Positions 26,505 through 34,617 of a stretch of DNA of 64,000 bases are shown here, one piece after another. The stretch lies in assembly GCA_000597885.1 (NCBI GenBank), contig CP004371.1, forward strand, positions 186,001-250,000, written 5' to 3'. The notes under the pieces are model-generated. The model made no database searches. It saw only the letters and a program-made list of their open reading frames with translations, and was not told the origin of the DNA. The first letter of the stretch is position 1. Each line of letters begins with the position of its first letter. Source of the DNA: Flammeovirgaceae bacterium 311. GTDB taxonomy: Bacteria > Bacteroidota > Bacteroidia > Cytophagales > Cyclobacteriaceae. The translations under genes and the position numbers were made by a program.

Positions 26505-27722
26505 ATGGCAGGAGCGATCATTCTTATACTTTTTCTCTTTTTACTGACCCAGCCGATCCTAAAGAATCTGAAGGGGAAATTTCTCTTCCTCTCCATTGAT
26601 CTGATGAATAAGCTGTTTGCGTATCACTATGTCTTCTGGGGCATCTATTACTGGTACCAGACTTTTAACCCTTCTGATTCTAAGGGCTATTATGAGCATG
26701 CATCATCAGGTTACAGCTCCTGGTTTGAAGCTTTTGGCACCGATACCATGTTCATTGACTTTGTTGGTTATCCATTTGCAAGTACGTTAGGCTTTTCCTA
26801 TGCATCCATGATGGCTCTTTTTGCGTGGTTTGGCTTTTTGGGGTTTGTATTCTTTTACATCTTCTTCAAGGAAAATATCAAGACCAATCCTAAGTTCTAT
26901 GGCATTGACATGGTCACCATCTTTCTTTTTCTGCCTAACATGCATTTCTGGACGGTGGCCTTCAGCAAGGGATCGATCATTTTTCTGGGCATCGGCCTGT
27001 TTGCCTACGCGATGCGGCTTCCGCAGAAAAGAATAGCCCTGCTGCTGCTGGGTTCTTTTATCGTATTTCAGATCAGGCCACACGTATTTATGTTTCTGGC
27101 GGCAGGAGCAGTGGTAGGCTATTTTACTGGTAAAGATAAAGTGCCTGTGTACCAGAAAATGCTGGTATATATTTCCTGTATCGGGGGGCTCATTCTCTTC
27201 TACGACCAGGTGCTGGCCATAGCCAATATCAATTTAGAGGAAGAAGGATTAGTGGAAGGCTTCGAGGAATTTGCCTCCGGTCGTGCATCAAGTTTGTCAC
27301 GCTCGGCTTCCGGTATTGATATCAACAGCTATCCCTTGCCAATGAAGTTGCTGACCTTTTGGTTTCGCCCCCTGTTTTTTGATGCGCCGGGCGCGCTGGG
27401 CATTTTTGTGTCGGTAGAAAACCTGCTGTATCTCCTCTTAACCTATAAGCTGATTGATAAGAATTTTATTCGTTTTATCAAGAATTCTAGCTCGCTGGTG
27501 AAAATGAGCTTCACCATATTTTTAACCTCCTCCTTAGCCCTTGCTTTTGTAATGGCAAACCTGGGGATTGCCATGCGACAGAAAAGCATGGTGATGTATT
27601 TTCTATTTTTTGTCATCATCTCCTTTGTTGATTATAAACGGCAGGTAAAAATTAAACGCTACCAGCTGCTGAAGCAACAACAGGAGGCCAATTTAAGTGT
27701 AACAAGCCATGCCTATTCATGA
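26505..27722 (+). CDS. Multi-span membrane protein, probable Wzy/EpsG-like polymerase
   Basis: This integral membrane protein of 405 residues has about ten hydrophobic segments, for example IILILFLFLLTQP at the start and FTIFLTSSLALAFVMANLGI near the end. The loop WYQTFNPSDSKGYYEHASSG and the conserved IRPHVFMFLAAGAVVG resemble EpsG/O-antigen polymerase proteins. Low sequence conservation is normal for this class. Position within a glycosyltransferase operon and a missing alternative polymerase support the call. Its last 14 bp overlap the next deacetylase gene. Confidence 0.65.
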   Translation: MAGAIILILFLFLLTQPILKNLKGKFLFLSIDLMNKLFAYHYVFWGIYYWYQTFNPSDSKGYYEHASSGYSSWFEAFGTDTMFIDFVGYPFASTLGFSYASMMALFAWFGFLGFVFFYIFFKENIKTNPKFYGIDMVTIFLFLPNMHFWTVAFSKGSIIFLGIGLFAYAMRLPQKRIALLLLGSFIVFQIRPHVFMFLAAGAVVGYFTGKDKVPVYQKMLVYISCIGGLILFYDQVLAIANINLEEEGLVEGFEEFASGRASSLSRSASGIDINSYPLPMKLLTFWFRPLFFDAPGALGIFVSVENLLYLLLTYKLIDKNFIRFIKNSSSLVKMSFTIFLTSSLALAFVMANLGIAMRQKSMVMYFLFFVIISFVDYKRQVKIKRYQLLKQQQEANLSVTSHAYS

Positions 27723-28731
27723 TATACCATCTTTTACCATCTCCCTCGATTTTGAGCTGTACTGGGGTGTATTCGATAAGGTACAGCTAGAGGATAAAAC
27801 TACCTACTTCGACAATACAAGAAGGCTGGTTCCACGGATGCTGCAGCTTTTTGAACGGGAGGAGGTACATGTTACCTGGGCCACCGTGGGCATGCTCTTT
27901 GCCAAAGACTGGGAAGAGTGGACTGCAGCCATGCCGGAAGTGGTGCCCACCTACGAAAACAACAAGCTCTCTGCCTACCGGCAAAAAGAGCGTTTTGCCA
28001 GTGAAAAGAGGTTTGATAAATACTTCTTTGCTCCCGAACTGGTAGACCAGATCAACCGCACGCCCTGGCAGGAGATGGGCACCCATACATTTTCCCACTA
28101 TTACTGCCGCGAAACAGGGCAGGACCTGCTACAGTTTAAGCACGACCTGCAGGCAGCCAAAAGAATTGCTGCCCGGAAAGGAATAGAGCTGCGTTCGCTG
28201 GTATTTCCCAGAAACCAGCTAGATACGCCCTACCTGAAGATCTGCGCCGAAGAGGGTATCAATACAGTACGGTCTAACCCTGTAGACTGGTTCTGGAACA
28301 TGGATGTAGCAGAAGGACGCCTGAAGCGCCTGGTACGTGGGGCAGATGCGTATGTCCCCATAGGCCACAAAACATCTTATCCGCTTTCAGGATTAACTTT
28401 AAAGGAGGGGCTGCCGCTGTCGCTGCCTGCCAGCAGGCTGCTGCGACCTGTACATCCCGGAAAAAAGTTTTTGAATGAGTTGCGTCTGAAGAGAATTCTG
28501 CAGGAAATGACGGCTGCTGCAAAGGCAAATGAATGTTATCATCTCTGGTGGCATCCCTGCAACTTTGGAGATGAGCCTGAACAGAGTATGGCGGATCTGG
28601 AAGTAATTGTTCGGCACTACAAAAAGCTTGAACAGCAGTGGGGCATGCGCAGCATGAGCATGCTGGAGGTGTATGAATACCTGAAGCAGCCTCTGGAAGT
28701 AAACAAAGTTTTAAAAGCCAAGCAAGCATAA
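27709..28731 (+). CDS. Polysaccharide deacetylase-family protein (second)
   Basis: This is a NodB-like deacetylase of 340 residues. The motif-1 region is TISLDFELYWGVFD near residues 10-23. The metal-ligand motif 2 is MGTHTFSHYYC with the H-T-x-x-H spacing, and SLVFPRNQ looks like motif 3. There is no signal peptide, so it is predicted to be cytoplasmic. It differs from the deacetylase at 3282 in having a longer C-terminal part with WWHPCNFGDEPEQ. It overlaps the polymerase gene by 14 bp and the next GT4 by one base. Confidence 0.8.
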   Translation: MPIHDIPSFTISLDFELYWGVFDKVQLEDKTTYFDNTRRLVPRMLQLFEREEVHVTWATVGMLFAKDWEEWTAAMPEVVPTYENNKLSAYRQKERFASEKRFDKYFFAPELVDQINRTPWQEMGTHTFSHYYCRETGQDLLQFKHDLQAAKRIAARKGIELRSLVFPRNQLDTPYLKICAEEGINTVRSNPVDWFWNMDVAEGRLKRLVRGADAYVPIGHKTSYPLSGLTLKEGLPLSLPASRLLRPVHPGKKFLNELRLKRILQEMTAAAKANECYHLWWHPCNFGDEPEQSMADLEVIVRHYKKLEQQWGMRSMSMLEVYEYLKQPLEVNKVLKAKQA

Positions 28732-29927
28732 TGCCTTTACCAGTACTTTTTCGTGTTACAACAGTTCCGGTTTCTTTAAAAAATTTAATTGTGGGGCAGT
28801 TGCCCTATATGAAAGCAAGAGGATTTGAACCCATCATGCTTTCCGCCGATGGACCTGAACGGGAAGATGTGATCAGGGAACATGAATGCCCGCACATTAT
28901 CATAGATTTAACTCGCAAGATCACACCCCTGCGGGACCTGAAGGCCCTTTGGCATTTCTATAAACTATGCAGGAAATACCGGCCTGTTATCGTTCATTCC
29001 CATACCCCAAAAGCAGGTATTATTGCCATGCTGGGAGCTAAACTGGCAGGTGTGCCCATACGCCTGCATACAGTAGCAGGGCTGTACCTGCTGGAAGCCA
29101 GGGGCCTCAGGCGCAAGCTGCTTGAGTTTGTTGAGGTACTCACCTATGCCTGTGCCACTAAAGTCTATCCAAACTCACGTGTGCTAAGAAACATACTGCT
29201 GAACAGCCTGTACAACAAGCCCGATAAGCTGAAAGTGATAGGCAGGGGAAGCAGCAATGGTATCAACACCAGCTTGTTCAGCAGAGCACAACTGGATGAG
29301 GCGCAATTACAGCAGCTTAGGCAGCAGCTCGGCATAGAACCAGATGATTTTGTGTATGTCTTTGTTGGCCGCTTAGTGAAAGATAAGGGCATAGAGGAGC
29401 TGACGGCAGCCTTTATAAAACTGAACAAGCAGCACCCGCACTGCAAACTGCTATTAGTAGGGCCGCTGGAGCAGGAGCTTGATCCTGTTTCAGAAGCATG
29501 CCTGGCCGAGATGGAGCATCATCCCGCTATCATAAGGGTAGGATATCAGAAAGATGTACGCCCTTACCTTGCCATTAGTCAAGGCCTAGCCTTCCCTTCC
29601 TACAGGGAGGGATTTCCCAATGTTCCTATGCAGGCAGCCTGTTTTGACCTGCCCTGTATTGTTACAGATATCAATGGCTGCAATGAAATTATTGTAGCAG
29701 GTGAAAACGGGCTGATCATAGCGCCTAAATCTGGTGAGCAGCTGTACGATGCTATGGAAAAACTATTGACTGATAAAGATTTATATACACATTTAAGCGC
29801 TAATGCTCGTAAGATGATAGTGGAGCGCTACGAACAGTCATTATTTTGGGGCCTCCTGCTACAGGAATATAGGGAACAATTAAAAAAACATGAAGTTGTA
29901 CCAGCAGTACATCAAGCCCTTACTTGA
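28731..29927 (+). CDS. Family 4 glycosyltransferase with altered E-x7-E motif
   Basis: This is a GT-B glycosyltransferase of 398 residues. HSHTPKAGIIAMLGAKLAG and LHTVAGLYLLEARG are typical of the branch that adds the second sugar to an undecaprenyl-linked amino sugar. The donor motif reads YREGFPNVPMQAACFD, so the second Glu of E-x7-E is a Gln. That Glu normally binds the donor ribose, so the change may be tolerated or may alter donor binding. The start overlaps the deacetylase stop (TAATG), and 38 bp of its end overlap the phosphoglycosyltransferase gene. Being next to the priming enzyme, it may add sugar two. Confidence 0.85.
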   Translation: MPLPVLFRVTTVPVSLKNLIVGQLPYMKARGFEPIMLSADGPEREDVIREHECPHIIIDLTRKITPLRDLKALWHFYKLCRKYRPVIVHSHTPKAGIIAMLGAKLAGVPIRLHTVAGLYLLEARGLRRKLLEFVEVLTYACATKVYPNSRVLRNILLNSLYNKPDKLKVIGRGSSNGINTSLFSRAQLDEAQLQQLRQQLGIEPDDFVYVFVGRLVKDKGIEELTAAFIKLNKQHPHCKLLLVGPLEQELDPVSEACLAEMEHHPAIIRVGYQKDVRPYLAISQGLAFPSYREGFPNVPMQAACFDLPCIVTDINGCNEIIVAGENGLIIAPKSGEQLYDAMEKLLTDKDLYTHLSANARKMIVERYEQSLFWGLLLQEYREQLKKHEVVPAVHQALT

Positions 29928-30531
29928 TTTTATCATCAGCTTAACGGCTCTTGTTGTTTTTTCACCAATTATCCTGCTGGTGTCCCTGCTTCTCTTTGTT
30001 GCCAACCGGGGAAAAGTATTTTTTATACAGCCAAGACCGGGGAAAGGGGGAAAGGTTTTCAGGATCATCAAATTTAAAACCATGAACGACCTGACGGATA
30101 AGCAGGGAAATCTGCTGCCCGACGACAAACGATTAACGCCGGTAGGGAAGTTTGTGCGAAAAACATCACTCGATGAGTTGCCGCAACTACTCAATGTGCT
30201 AAAAGGAGATATGAGCCTGGTAGGGCCACGGCCGCTGCTGATCGATTACATGCCCTATTACGACGAACGGCAACAACGGAGGCATGAGGTAAAACCTGGC
30301 ATTACCGGTTGGACACAAGTAAATGGGCGTAATGCTATTGGCTGGGACAGGAAGTTTGAATACGACGTCTGGTATGTGGAGCATATCTCCTTTGCCCTGG
30401 ATATGAAGATACTTTTTATGACCGTAGGGAAAGTGCTGAAGTCTGAAGGCATCTCTGCGAAAGGACATGTTACCATGCCTACTTTTATCGAACACGTTCG
30501 GCAAAAAAACAGAACTGATACGACCATATGA
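29890..30531 (+). CDS. PglC-like undecaprenyl-phosphate phosphosugar transferase
   Basis: This small monotopic phosphoglycosyltransferase of 213 residues starts glycan assembly by moving a sugar-1-phosphate onto undecaprenyl phosphate at the inner membrane. One N-terminal hydrophobic segment, DFIISLTALVVFSPIILLVS, forms the re-entrant helix. The core has FRIIKFKTMND, RKTSLDELPQLLNVLKGD with the catalytic Asp-Glu pair, SLVGPRPL and KPGITGWTQVNGRN. The size matches PglC rather than the larger WbaP. A PglE-like aminotransferase at 33120 and a PglF-like dehydratase at 37350 make a bacillosamine-type priming sugar plausible. It overlaps its neighbours by 38 bp and 4 bp. Confidence 0.88.
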   Translation: MKLYQQYIKPLLDFIISLTALVVFSPIILLVSLLLFVANRGKVFFIQPRPGKGGKVFRIIKFKTMNDLTDKQGNLLPDDKRLTPVGKFVRKTSLDELPQLLNVLKGDMSLVGPRPLLIDYMPYYDERQQRRHEVKPGITGWTQVNGRNAIGWDRKFEYDVWYVEHISFALDMKILFMTVGKVLKSEGISAKGHVTMPTFIEHVRQKNRTDTTI

Positions 30532-31565
30532 AAAGAATACTTGTTACAGGAGCTGGTTCATTACTGGGCCAGGGAATATTGCGTTGTTTGAATTTCTCCA
30601 GCAACGACTATTATATCATTACAGCCGATCCTGATTTCAGGGCACCCGGACATAGTCTTGGAGAAAAGGCCTATACCAGCCGCATGGCAAACGACCCGCA
30701 TTTCTTAAGCGAGATAGAAAAGATCATTCAGAAGGAAGAGGTAGATGTGATGTTTGTGGGCATTGATCAGGAGCTGCCCATTATTGCTGAAAATAAACGC
30801 CGTCTGGAGGAGCAATATGGTTTAAAGGTGATTGTTTCCCCTCCACGGGTAATTGCCATCTCTAACGATAAGTGGCTAACGGCAGAGTTCCTGAGAGAGC
30901 ATGGCTTTCCCTATCCACAATCAGCCCTCACCACCGATAAAGAGGCCATTGAAAAATTGCGCCAAGACTGCTCTTACCCCTTCATTGCCAAACCGGTTGA
31001 TGGCGCCCGATCCATAGGCATCAGGATCATAAAGGGCAATGAGGACCTGCAGGAGGTTTGTTCCTATCCTAATAACCTGGTGGTTCAGGAAATGCTAAGC
31101 GAAGAGGAGGGAGAATATACAGCAGGCACCATGGTGGTAGATGGAAAATGCAGGGCAATTGTATCACTGAAGCGCGACCTGCGCGATGGTAATACTTACC
31201 GGGCCTACCGGGAAGGAGACAATCCTTACGATGGCACCATCAGCAGCATAGCCGAGCGACTTGGTGTGGAAGGTCCTGCTAACTTTCAGTATCGCATCAG
31301 GGATGGTAAACCGGTTGTTTTTGAAATAAACGGCCGCTTTAGCGGTACCACCCCGCTGCGCTATATGTTTGGGTTCAACGAGGTGGAGGCATTGCTTAAC
31401 CATCTTTTTGGCGTAGAGGAAATGAAACAGCCCCAGCTAAGGAATGGTGCTGTATTCAGGGCATGGGCCGATATTTTTGTAGAGCCCGGGCCGCTGAATG
31501 AATTAAAAGAAAAAGGTGTATTGGAAGGCTATAAAAGTCAGTACTATCCATTTTCAAATAAATAA
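30528..31565 (+). CDS. ATP-grasp protein (carbamoyl-phosphate-synthase-like)
   Basis: This is an ATP-grasp ligase of 345 residues. The N-terminal pre-ATP domain starts RILVTGAGSLLGQGILR. The ATP-binding part includes SNDKWLTAEFLREHGFPYP, YPFIAKPVDGARSIGIRI and the metal-binding FEINGRFSGTTPLRYMFG near residue 265. Such enzymes join a carboxylate to an amine, so it might attach an amino acid or another acid to an aminosugar. It overlaps the PglC-like gene by ATGA and is followed 5 bp later by an SDR. The true substrate pair is unknown. Confidence 0.8.
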   Translation: MKRILVTGAGSLLGQGILRCLNFSSNDYYIITADPDFRAPGHSLGEKAYTSRMANDPHFLSEIEKIIQKEEVDVMFVGIDQELPIIAENKRRLEEQYGLKVIVSPPRVIAISNDKWLTAEFLREHGFPYPQSALTTDKEAIEKLRQDCSYPFIAKPVDGARSIGIRIIKGNEDLQEVCSYPNNLVVQEMLSEEEGEYTAGTMVVDGKCRAIVSLKRDLRDGNTYRAYREGDNPYDGTISSIAERLGVEGPANFQYRIRDGKPVVFEINGRFSGTTPLRYMFGFNEVEALLNHLFGVEEMKQPQLRNGAVFRAWADIFVEPGPLNELKEKGVLEGYKSQYYPFSNK

Positions 31566-31570
31566 CAGGC

Positions 31571-32482
31571 ATGAAGTACCTCGTAACAGGCGCCGGCGGA
31601 TTTTTAGGCAGCACCCTGGTAAAGCACTTACAGGAGGCAGGAGAGGAGGTCTATGCCGCCAGTCGTACCGCTAAAGATGGTGGCATTGCCCTGGATATCA
31701 CCAGACCCGAAGATTTTGAAGCCCTGAAAATTGAGCCCGACATCATTATTAACTGCGCCTCTGCTTTACCTGATGCCTCTACAGGTTTCAGCGACCCGGC
31801 GTATCTTAGGCGGCTTTTTGAAACAAATGTAACTGGCAGTGCCAACCTCATGAACTGGGCAGTTTCCCGCAAGATCCCCAAAGTAATCAACTGCTCAACC
31901 CTGGTGGTAGTAAACAAGCCCTGGCCGGTACCGCTGAGGGAGGAAGAAAACACATATCCCAAGGGAGGACATGTAGGCTACAGCGCCTCAAAACTTTCGC
32001 AGGAGCTGGTAATGAGTTCCATTGCCGAAGCAGGTGGCGTAGAGTTGCTGCACGTGCGCATCTCGGCACTCTACGGCCCCGGCATGAAGGAGGGAGGGAT
32101 TCTCACCAAGCTGCTGAAGCAGGCAGCTGCAAAAGAAAAGATCAGCCTGACAAACGGCAATTGTGTGAGTTTTGATTTTCTGCATGTGGAAGATGCTGCT
32201 AAAATTCTCCATTACCTCTCGGGGATGGCGGCATGGAGCCGGAAGGTCCTGAACCTGGCTTCCGGAGAGGAAGTAGGCCTTTTAGATCTGGCAGAAACAC
32301 TGTGTGAGCTAACGGGTAATCAAAAAGAAAATATTGAGAATAAAGATCTGCCAGGTGTTTCATCCAGGGCAAATATAGACACCAGCCGGCTGGAGAAATG
32401 GCTGGAGGGAAGCGGGATCAGCACCAGGCCTTTTGCTGAAAAAGTTAAAAGTATGCTCAGCCGGAAAGGAGCTCCTCTATGA
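31571..32482 (+). CDS. NAD-dependent epimerase/dehydratase (extended SDR)
   Basis: This is a nucleotide-sugar SDR of 303 residues. The cofactor loop is LVTGAGGFLGSTLVKHL at residues 4-20. The catalytic region has NCSTLVVVNKPWP and the Y-x3-K of VGYSASKLSQEL; ALYGPGM and FLHVEDAAKIL follow. It lies 5 bp after the ATP-grasp gene and overlaps the phosphoesterase by 4 bp. I cannot tell epimerase, dehydratase or reductase from the sequence. Confidence 0.85.
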   Translation: MKYLVTGAGGFLGSTLVKHLQEAGEEVYAASRTAKDGGIALDITRPEDFEALKIEPDIIINCASALPDASTGFSDPAYLRRLFETNVTGSANLMNWAVSRKIPKVINCSTLVVVNKPWPVPLREEENTYPKGGHVGYSASKLSQELVMSSIAEAGGVELLHVRISALYGPGMKEGGILTKLLKQAAAKEKISLTNGNCVSFDFLHVEDAAKILHYLSGMAAWSRKVLNLASGEEVGLLDLAETLCELTGNQKENIENKDLPGVSSRANIDTSRLEKWLEGSGISTRPFAEKVKSMLSRKGAPL

Positions 32483-33123
32483 GGGCGCTGATATTTGGTG
32501 ATGTACATGGCAACCTGCCGGCGCTGGAGAAAATGCTGCAGCAGGTGGGCAAGGTAGATATGATGCTCTGCCATGGTGATGTGGTGAACTACGGCCCCTG
32601 GAGCAATGAGTGTGCAGAGCTGTTGCAGAGTCTGAACTGTACCTGCCTGAAGGGCAACCATGAAACTTACTTTCTGGAGGGTAGCTATCCGGGAGAGCAT
32701 CCGGTCGCCAGGGCTTTTTTTAACCATTGCTACCCCTTATTTAACCAGCAGGCACTCATTGCTGCCTATGGAGAAAGCAGGCAAATAGGCGATTACCAGG
32801 TGCAGCATACCGTGAACGAACAGTATGTTTATCCGGATACAGATGTAGATGCACTGGGGCTGGAGAAAAACTATATGATCGGCCACTCGCATCACCAATT
32901 TGCTGCCCAGGCTGCTTCCGGCAAAAAGCTGGTGAATACCGGCAGTGTTGGCCAGAACAGAAAGTACATCAATGTGATCAACTATGTGGTTTATGATACC
33001 GAGCGGAATACGGTAGCGCTGGAGTCGCTTATTTACGATGTAGACCTGGTGATTAATAAAATGAAAGAGGAGGATTACCCCCCGATTTGTCTGGACTATT
33101 ATCAGCAAAAGAAACGAGTATGA
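32479..33123 (+). CDS. Calcineurin-like metallophosphoesterase
   Basis: This is a two-metal phosphoesterase of 214 residues. The ligand motifs are all present: FGDVHGNLPAL (D-x-H), CHGDVVNYGP (GD), GNHETYF (GNHE) and IGHSHHQF (GHxH). Small proteins of this type cleave phosphodiesters or phosphomonoesters. Inside a glycan operon it could remove phosphate from a sugar phosphate or act on a nucleotide sugar, but no target is visible. Its start overlaps the SDR stop and its stop overlaps the aminotransferase start, each as ATGA. Confidence 0.83.
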   Translation: MRALIFGDVHGNLPALEKMLQQVGKVDMMLCHGDVVNYGPWSNECAELLQSLNCTCLKGNHETYFLEGSYPGEHPVARAFFNHCYPLFNQQALIAAYGESRQIGDYQVQHTVNEQYVYPDTDVDALGLEKNYMIGHSHHQFAAQAASGKKLVNTGSVGQNRKYINVINYVVYDTERNTVALESLIYDVDLVINKMKEEDYPPICLDYYQQKKRV

Positions 33124-34259
33124 ATGATAAAATATGGCTTTCATCCCCTCATATGGGAGAGAATGAGTTAAAGAACATAAAAGAAGCTTTTCACGACAAC
33201 TGGATTGCACCCCTGGGGCCGCATGTAAACGGTTTTGAGCAGGACATTGCTGATTATCTAGGGGAGGGGGTTTATGCAGCAGCACTTAGCTCAGGCACGG
33301 CTGCTTTGCATCTGGCCCTTGTCATCCTGGGTGTAGAGGCTGGAGATGAGGTACTCTGTCAATCACTGACTTTTTCTGCTTCTGCCAATCCTATTGCTTA
33401 CCAGGGCGCAACGCCAATATTTGTGGATAGCGAAGAAAAAAGCTGGAACATATCTCCCGAGCACTTGGAGTTTGCCATCAAGGATCGTATACAGAAGGGC
33501 AAAAAACCAAAAGCCATCATTGTGGTACACCTGTATGGCATGCCGGCCCAGATGGATCGGATTATGGAGATAGCAGATAAATTTGAAATACCTGTGGTAG
33601 AAGATGCTGCCGAGGCTTTAGGGGCTTCATTCAAAGGCAGAAAACTCGGTACCTTTGGTGCCATAAGCATCCTGTCTTTTAATGGAAATAAAATTATCAC
33701 CACCTCAGGTGGCGGTGCTTTGGTGTCTCAGCATGAAAGATATGTGATGAGAGCACGTTTTCTGGCAACCCAGGCCAGGGATGCAGCACCACACTACCAG
33801 CATTCGAACATTGGATACAACTACAGGATGAGCAATATCTGCGCAGGGATTGGCCGTGGACAGATGGATGTGCTCGAGGAACGCGTTGCAAAAAGGCGCA
33901 GCAACTATGCCTTTTATAAAATTTCTCTCTCTGGCTATGATTCCATCCATTTTCTGGAGGAGCCTGGCGAAGAATACTTTTCCAACAGATGGCTCACCAC
34001 AATACTTGTTGATGAAACAGGCGGTTTTAGCAGGGAAGATCTTAGATTAGGTTTGGAGAAAGACAACATTGAATCCAGGCCCCTGTGGAAGCCCATGCAC
34101 CTGCAGCCTGTATTTGAAAAATTTCCTTTCTATGGCGGCGGCACCAGCGACAGACTTTTTGAAAAAGGGCTATGCCTCCCATCGGGTTCTAACTTAAGTG
34201 ATGAGAACCTGAAGCGGGTAGTACAGCAGATTCGTGCTGTCATTCAGGCATCTATTTAA
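33120..34259 (+). CDS. PglE-like PLP aminotransferase (DegT/DnrJ/EryC1)
   Basis: This enzyme of 379 residues would aminate a UDP-4-keto-6-deoxy-HexNAc, as in bacillosamine synthesis. WLSSPHMGENELKNIKEAF and NWIAPLGPHVNGFE are typical of the PglE branch. The cofactor Lys is Lys191 in LSFNGNKIITTSGGG, with Asp162 in VEDAAEA. I start at the ATG at 33120, which overlaps the phosphoesterase stop as ATGA; an upstream in-frame start would add 11 residues lacking family similarity. It is the last gene of the long operon and is followed by a strong terminator-like hairpin. Confidence 0.88.
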   Translation: MNDKIWLSSPHMGENELKNIKEAFHDNWIAPLGPHVNGFEQDIADYLGEGVYAAALSSGTAALHLALVILGVEAGDEVLCQSLTFSASANPIAYQGATPIFVDSEEKSWNISPEHLEFAIKDRIQKGKKPKAIIVVHLYGMPAQMDRIMEIADKFEIPVVEDAAEALGASFKGRKLGTFGAISILSFNGNKIITTSGGGALVSQHERYVMRARFLATQARDAAPHYQHSNIGYNYRMSNICAGIGRGQMDVLEERVAKRRSNYAFYKISLSGYDSIHFLEEPGEEYFSNRWLTTILVDETGGFSREDLRLGLEKDNIESRPLWKPMHLQPVFEKFPFYGGGTSDRLFEKGLCLPSGSNLSDENLKRVVQQIRAVIQASI

Positions 34260-34521
34260 TAGATCATCTATGTCTTAATCAATTCTTTGTGAAGAAGCCT
34301 CAGCTGTTATAGCAATGTTAAACTTCCTGCCTTTAACTAAGTTATGAAATGTAAAATTTCACAAACATAAGCTGTTTTGCGCCACTTTAACATTTATAAA
34401 TTGAAAAGATATTAATTTATTAATATAGAACGGGGCAGTTGATTTCAGGCTAATGAAATGTTGAGTTAGATGACCAAAGCTTTACACTAACCTGCAGGCT
34501 GGTTCATTTTAATGTATTATA

Positions 34522-34576
34522 CCAGTATCAAAAAATGCCATCACCCATAATGAGTGATGGCATTTTTTGATACTGG
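34522..34576. terminator. Perfect 23-bp inverted repeat, bidirectional terminator
   Basis: Positions 34522-34544 and 34554-34576 are exact reverse complements with a 9-base loop. Each arm contains a run of six A or T, so either strand would give a hairpin with U-rich sequence in the arm. It lies between two convergent genes, the PglE-like gene ending at 34259 and the minus-strand gene ending at 34618. Termination in both directions is the natural reading. The rest of 34260-34617 is AT-rich with no gene. Confidence 0.85.
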
Positions 34577-34617
34577 AAAACAAGGAAAGTTGTATTGCAA
34601 AACTGTATATACCTGCC

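Noticed and set aside
28274-28729. 151-codon minus-strand frame inside the second deacetylase
   Set aside because: It is antisense to a clear NodB-type gene and consists of low-complexity Ala/Cys/His-rich sequence.
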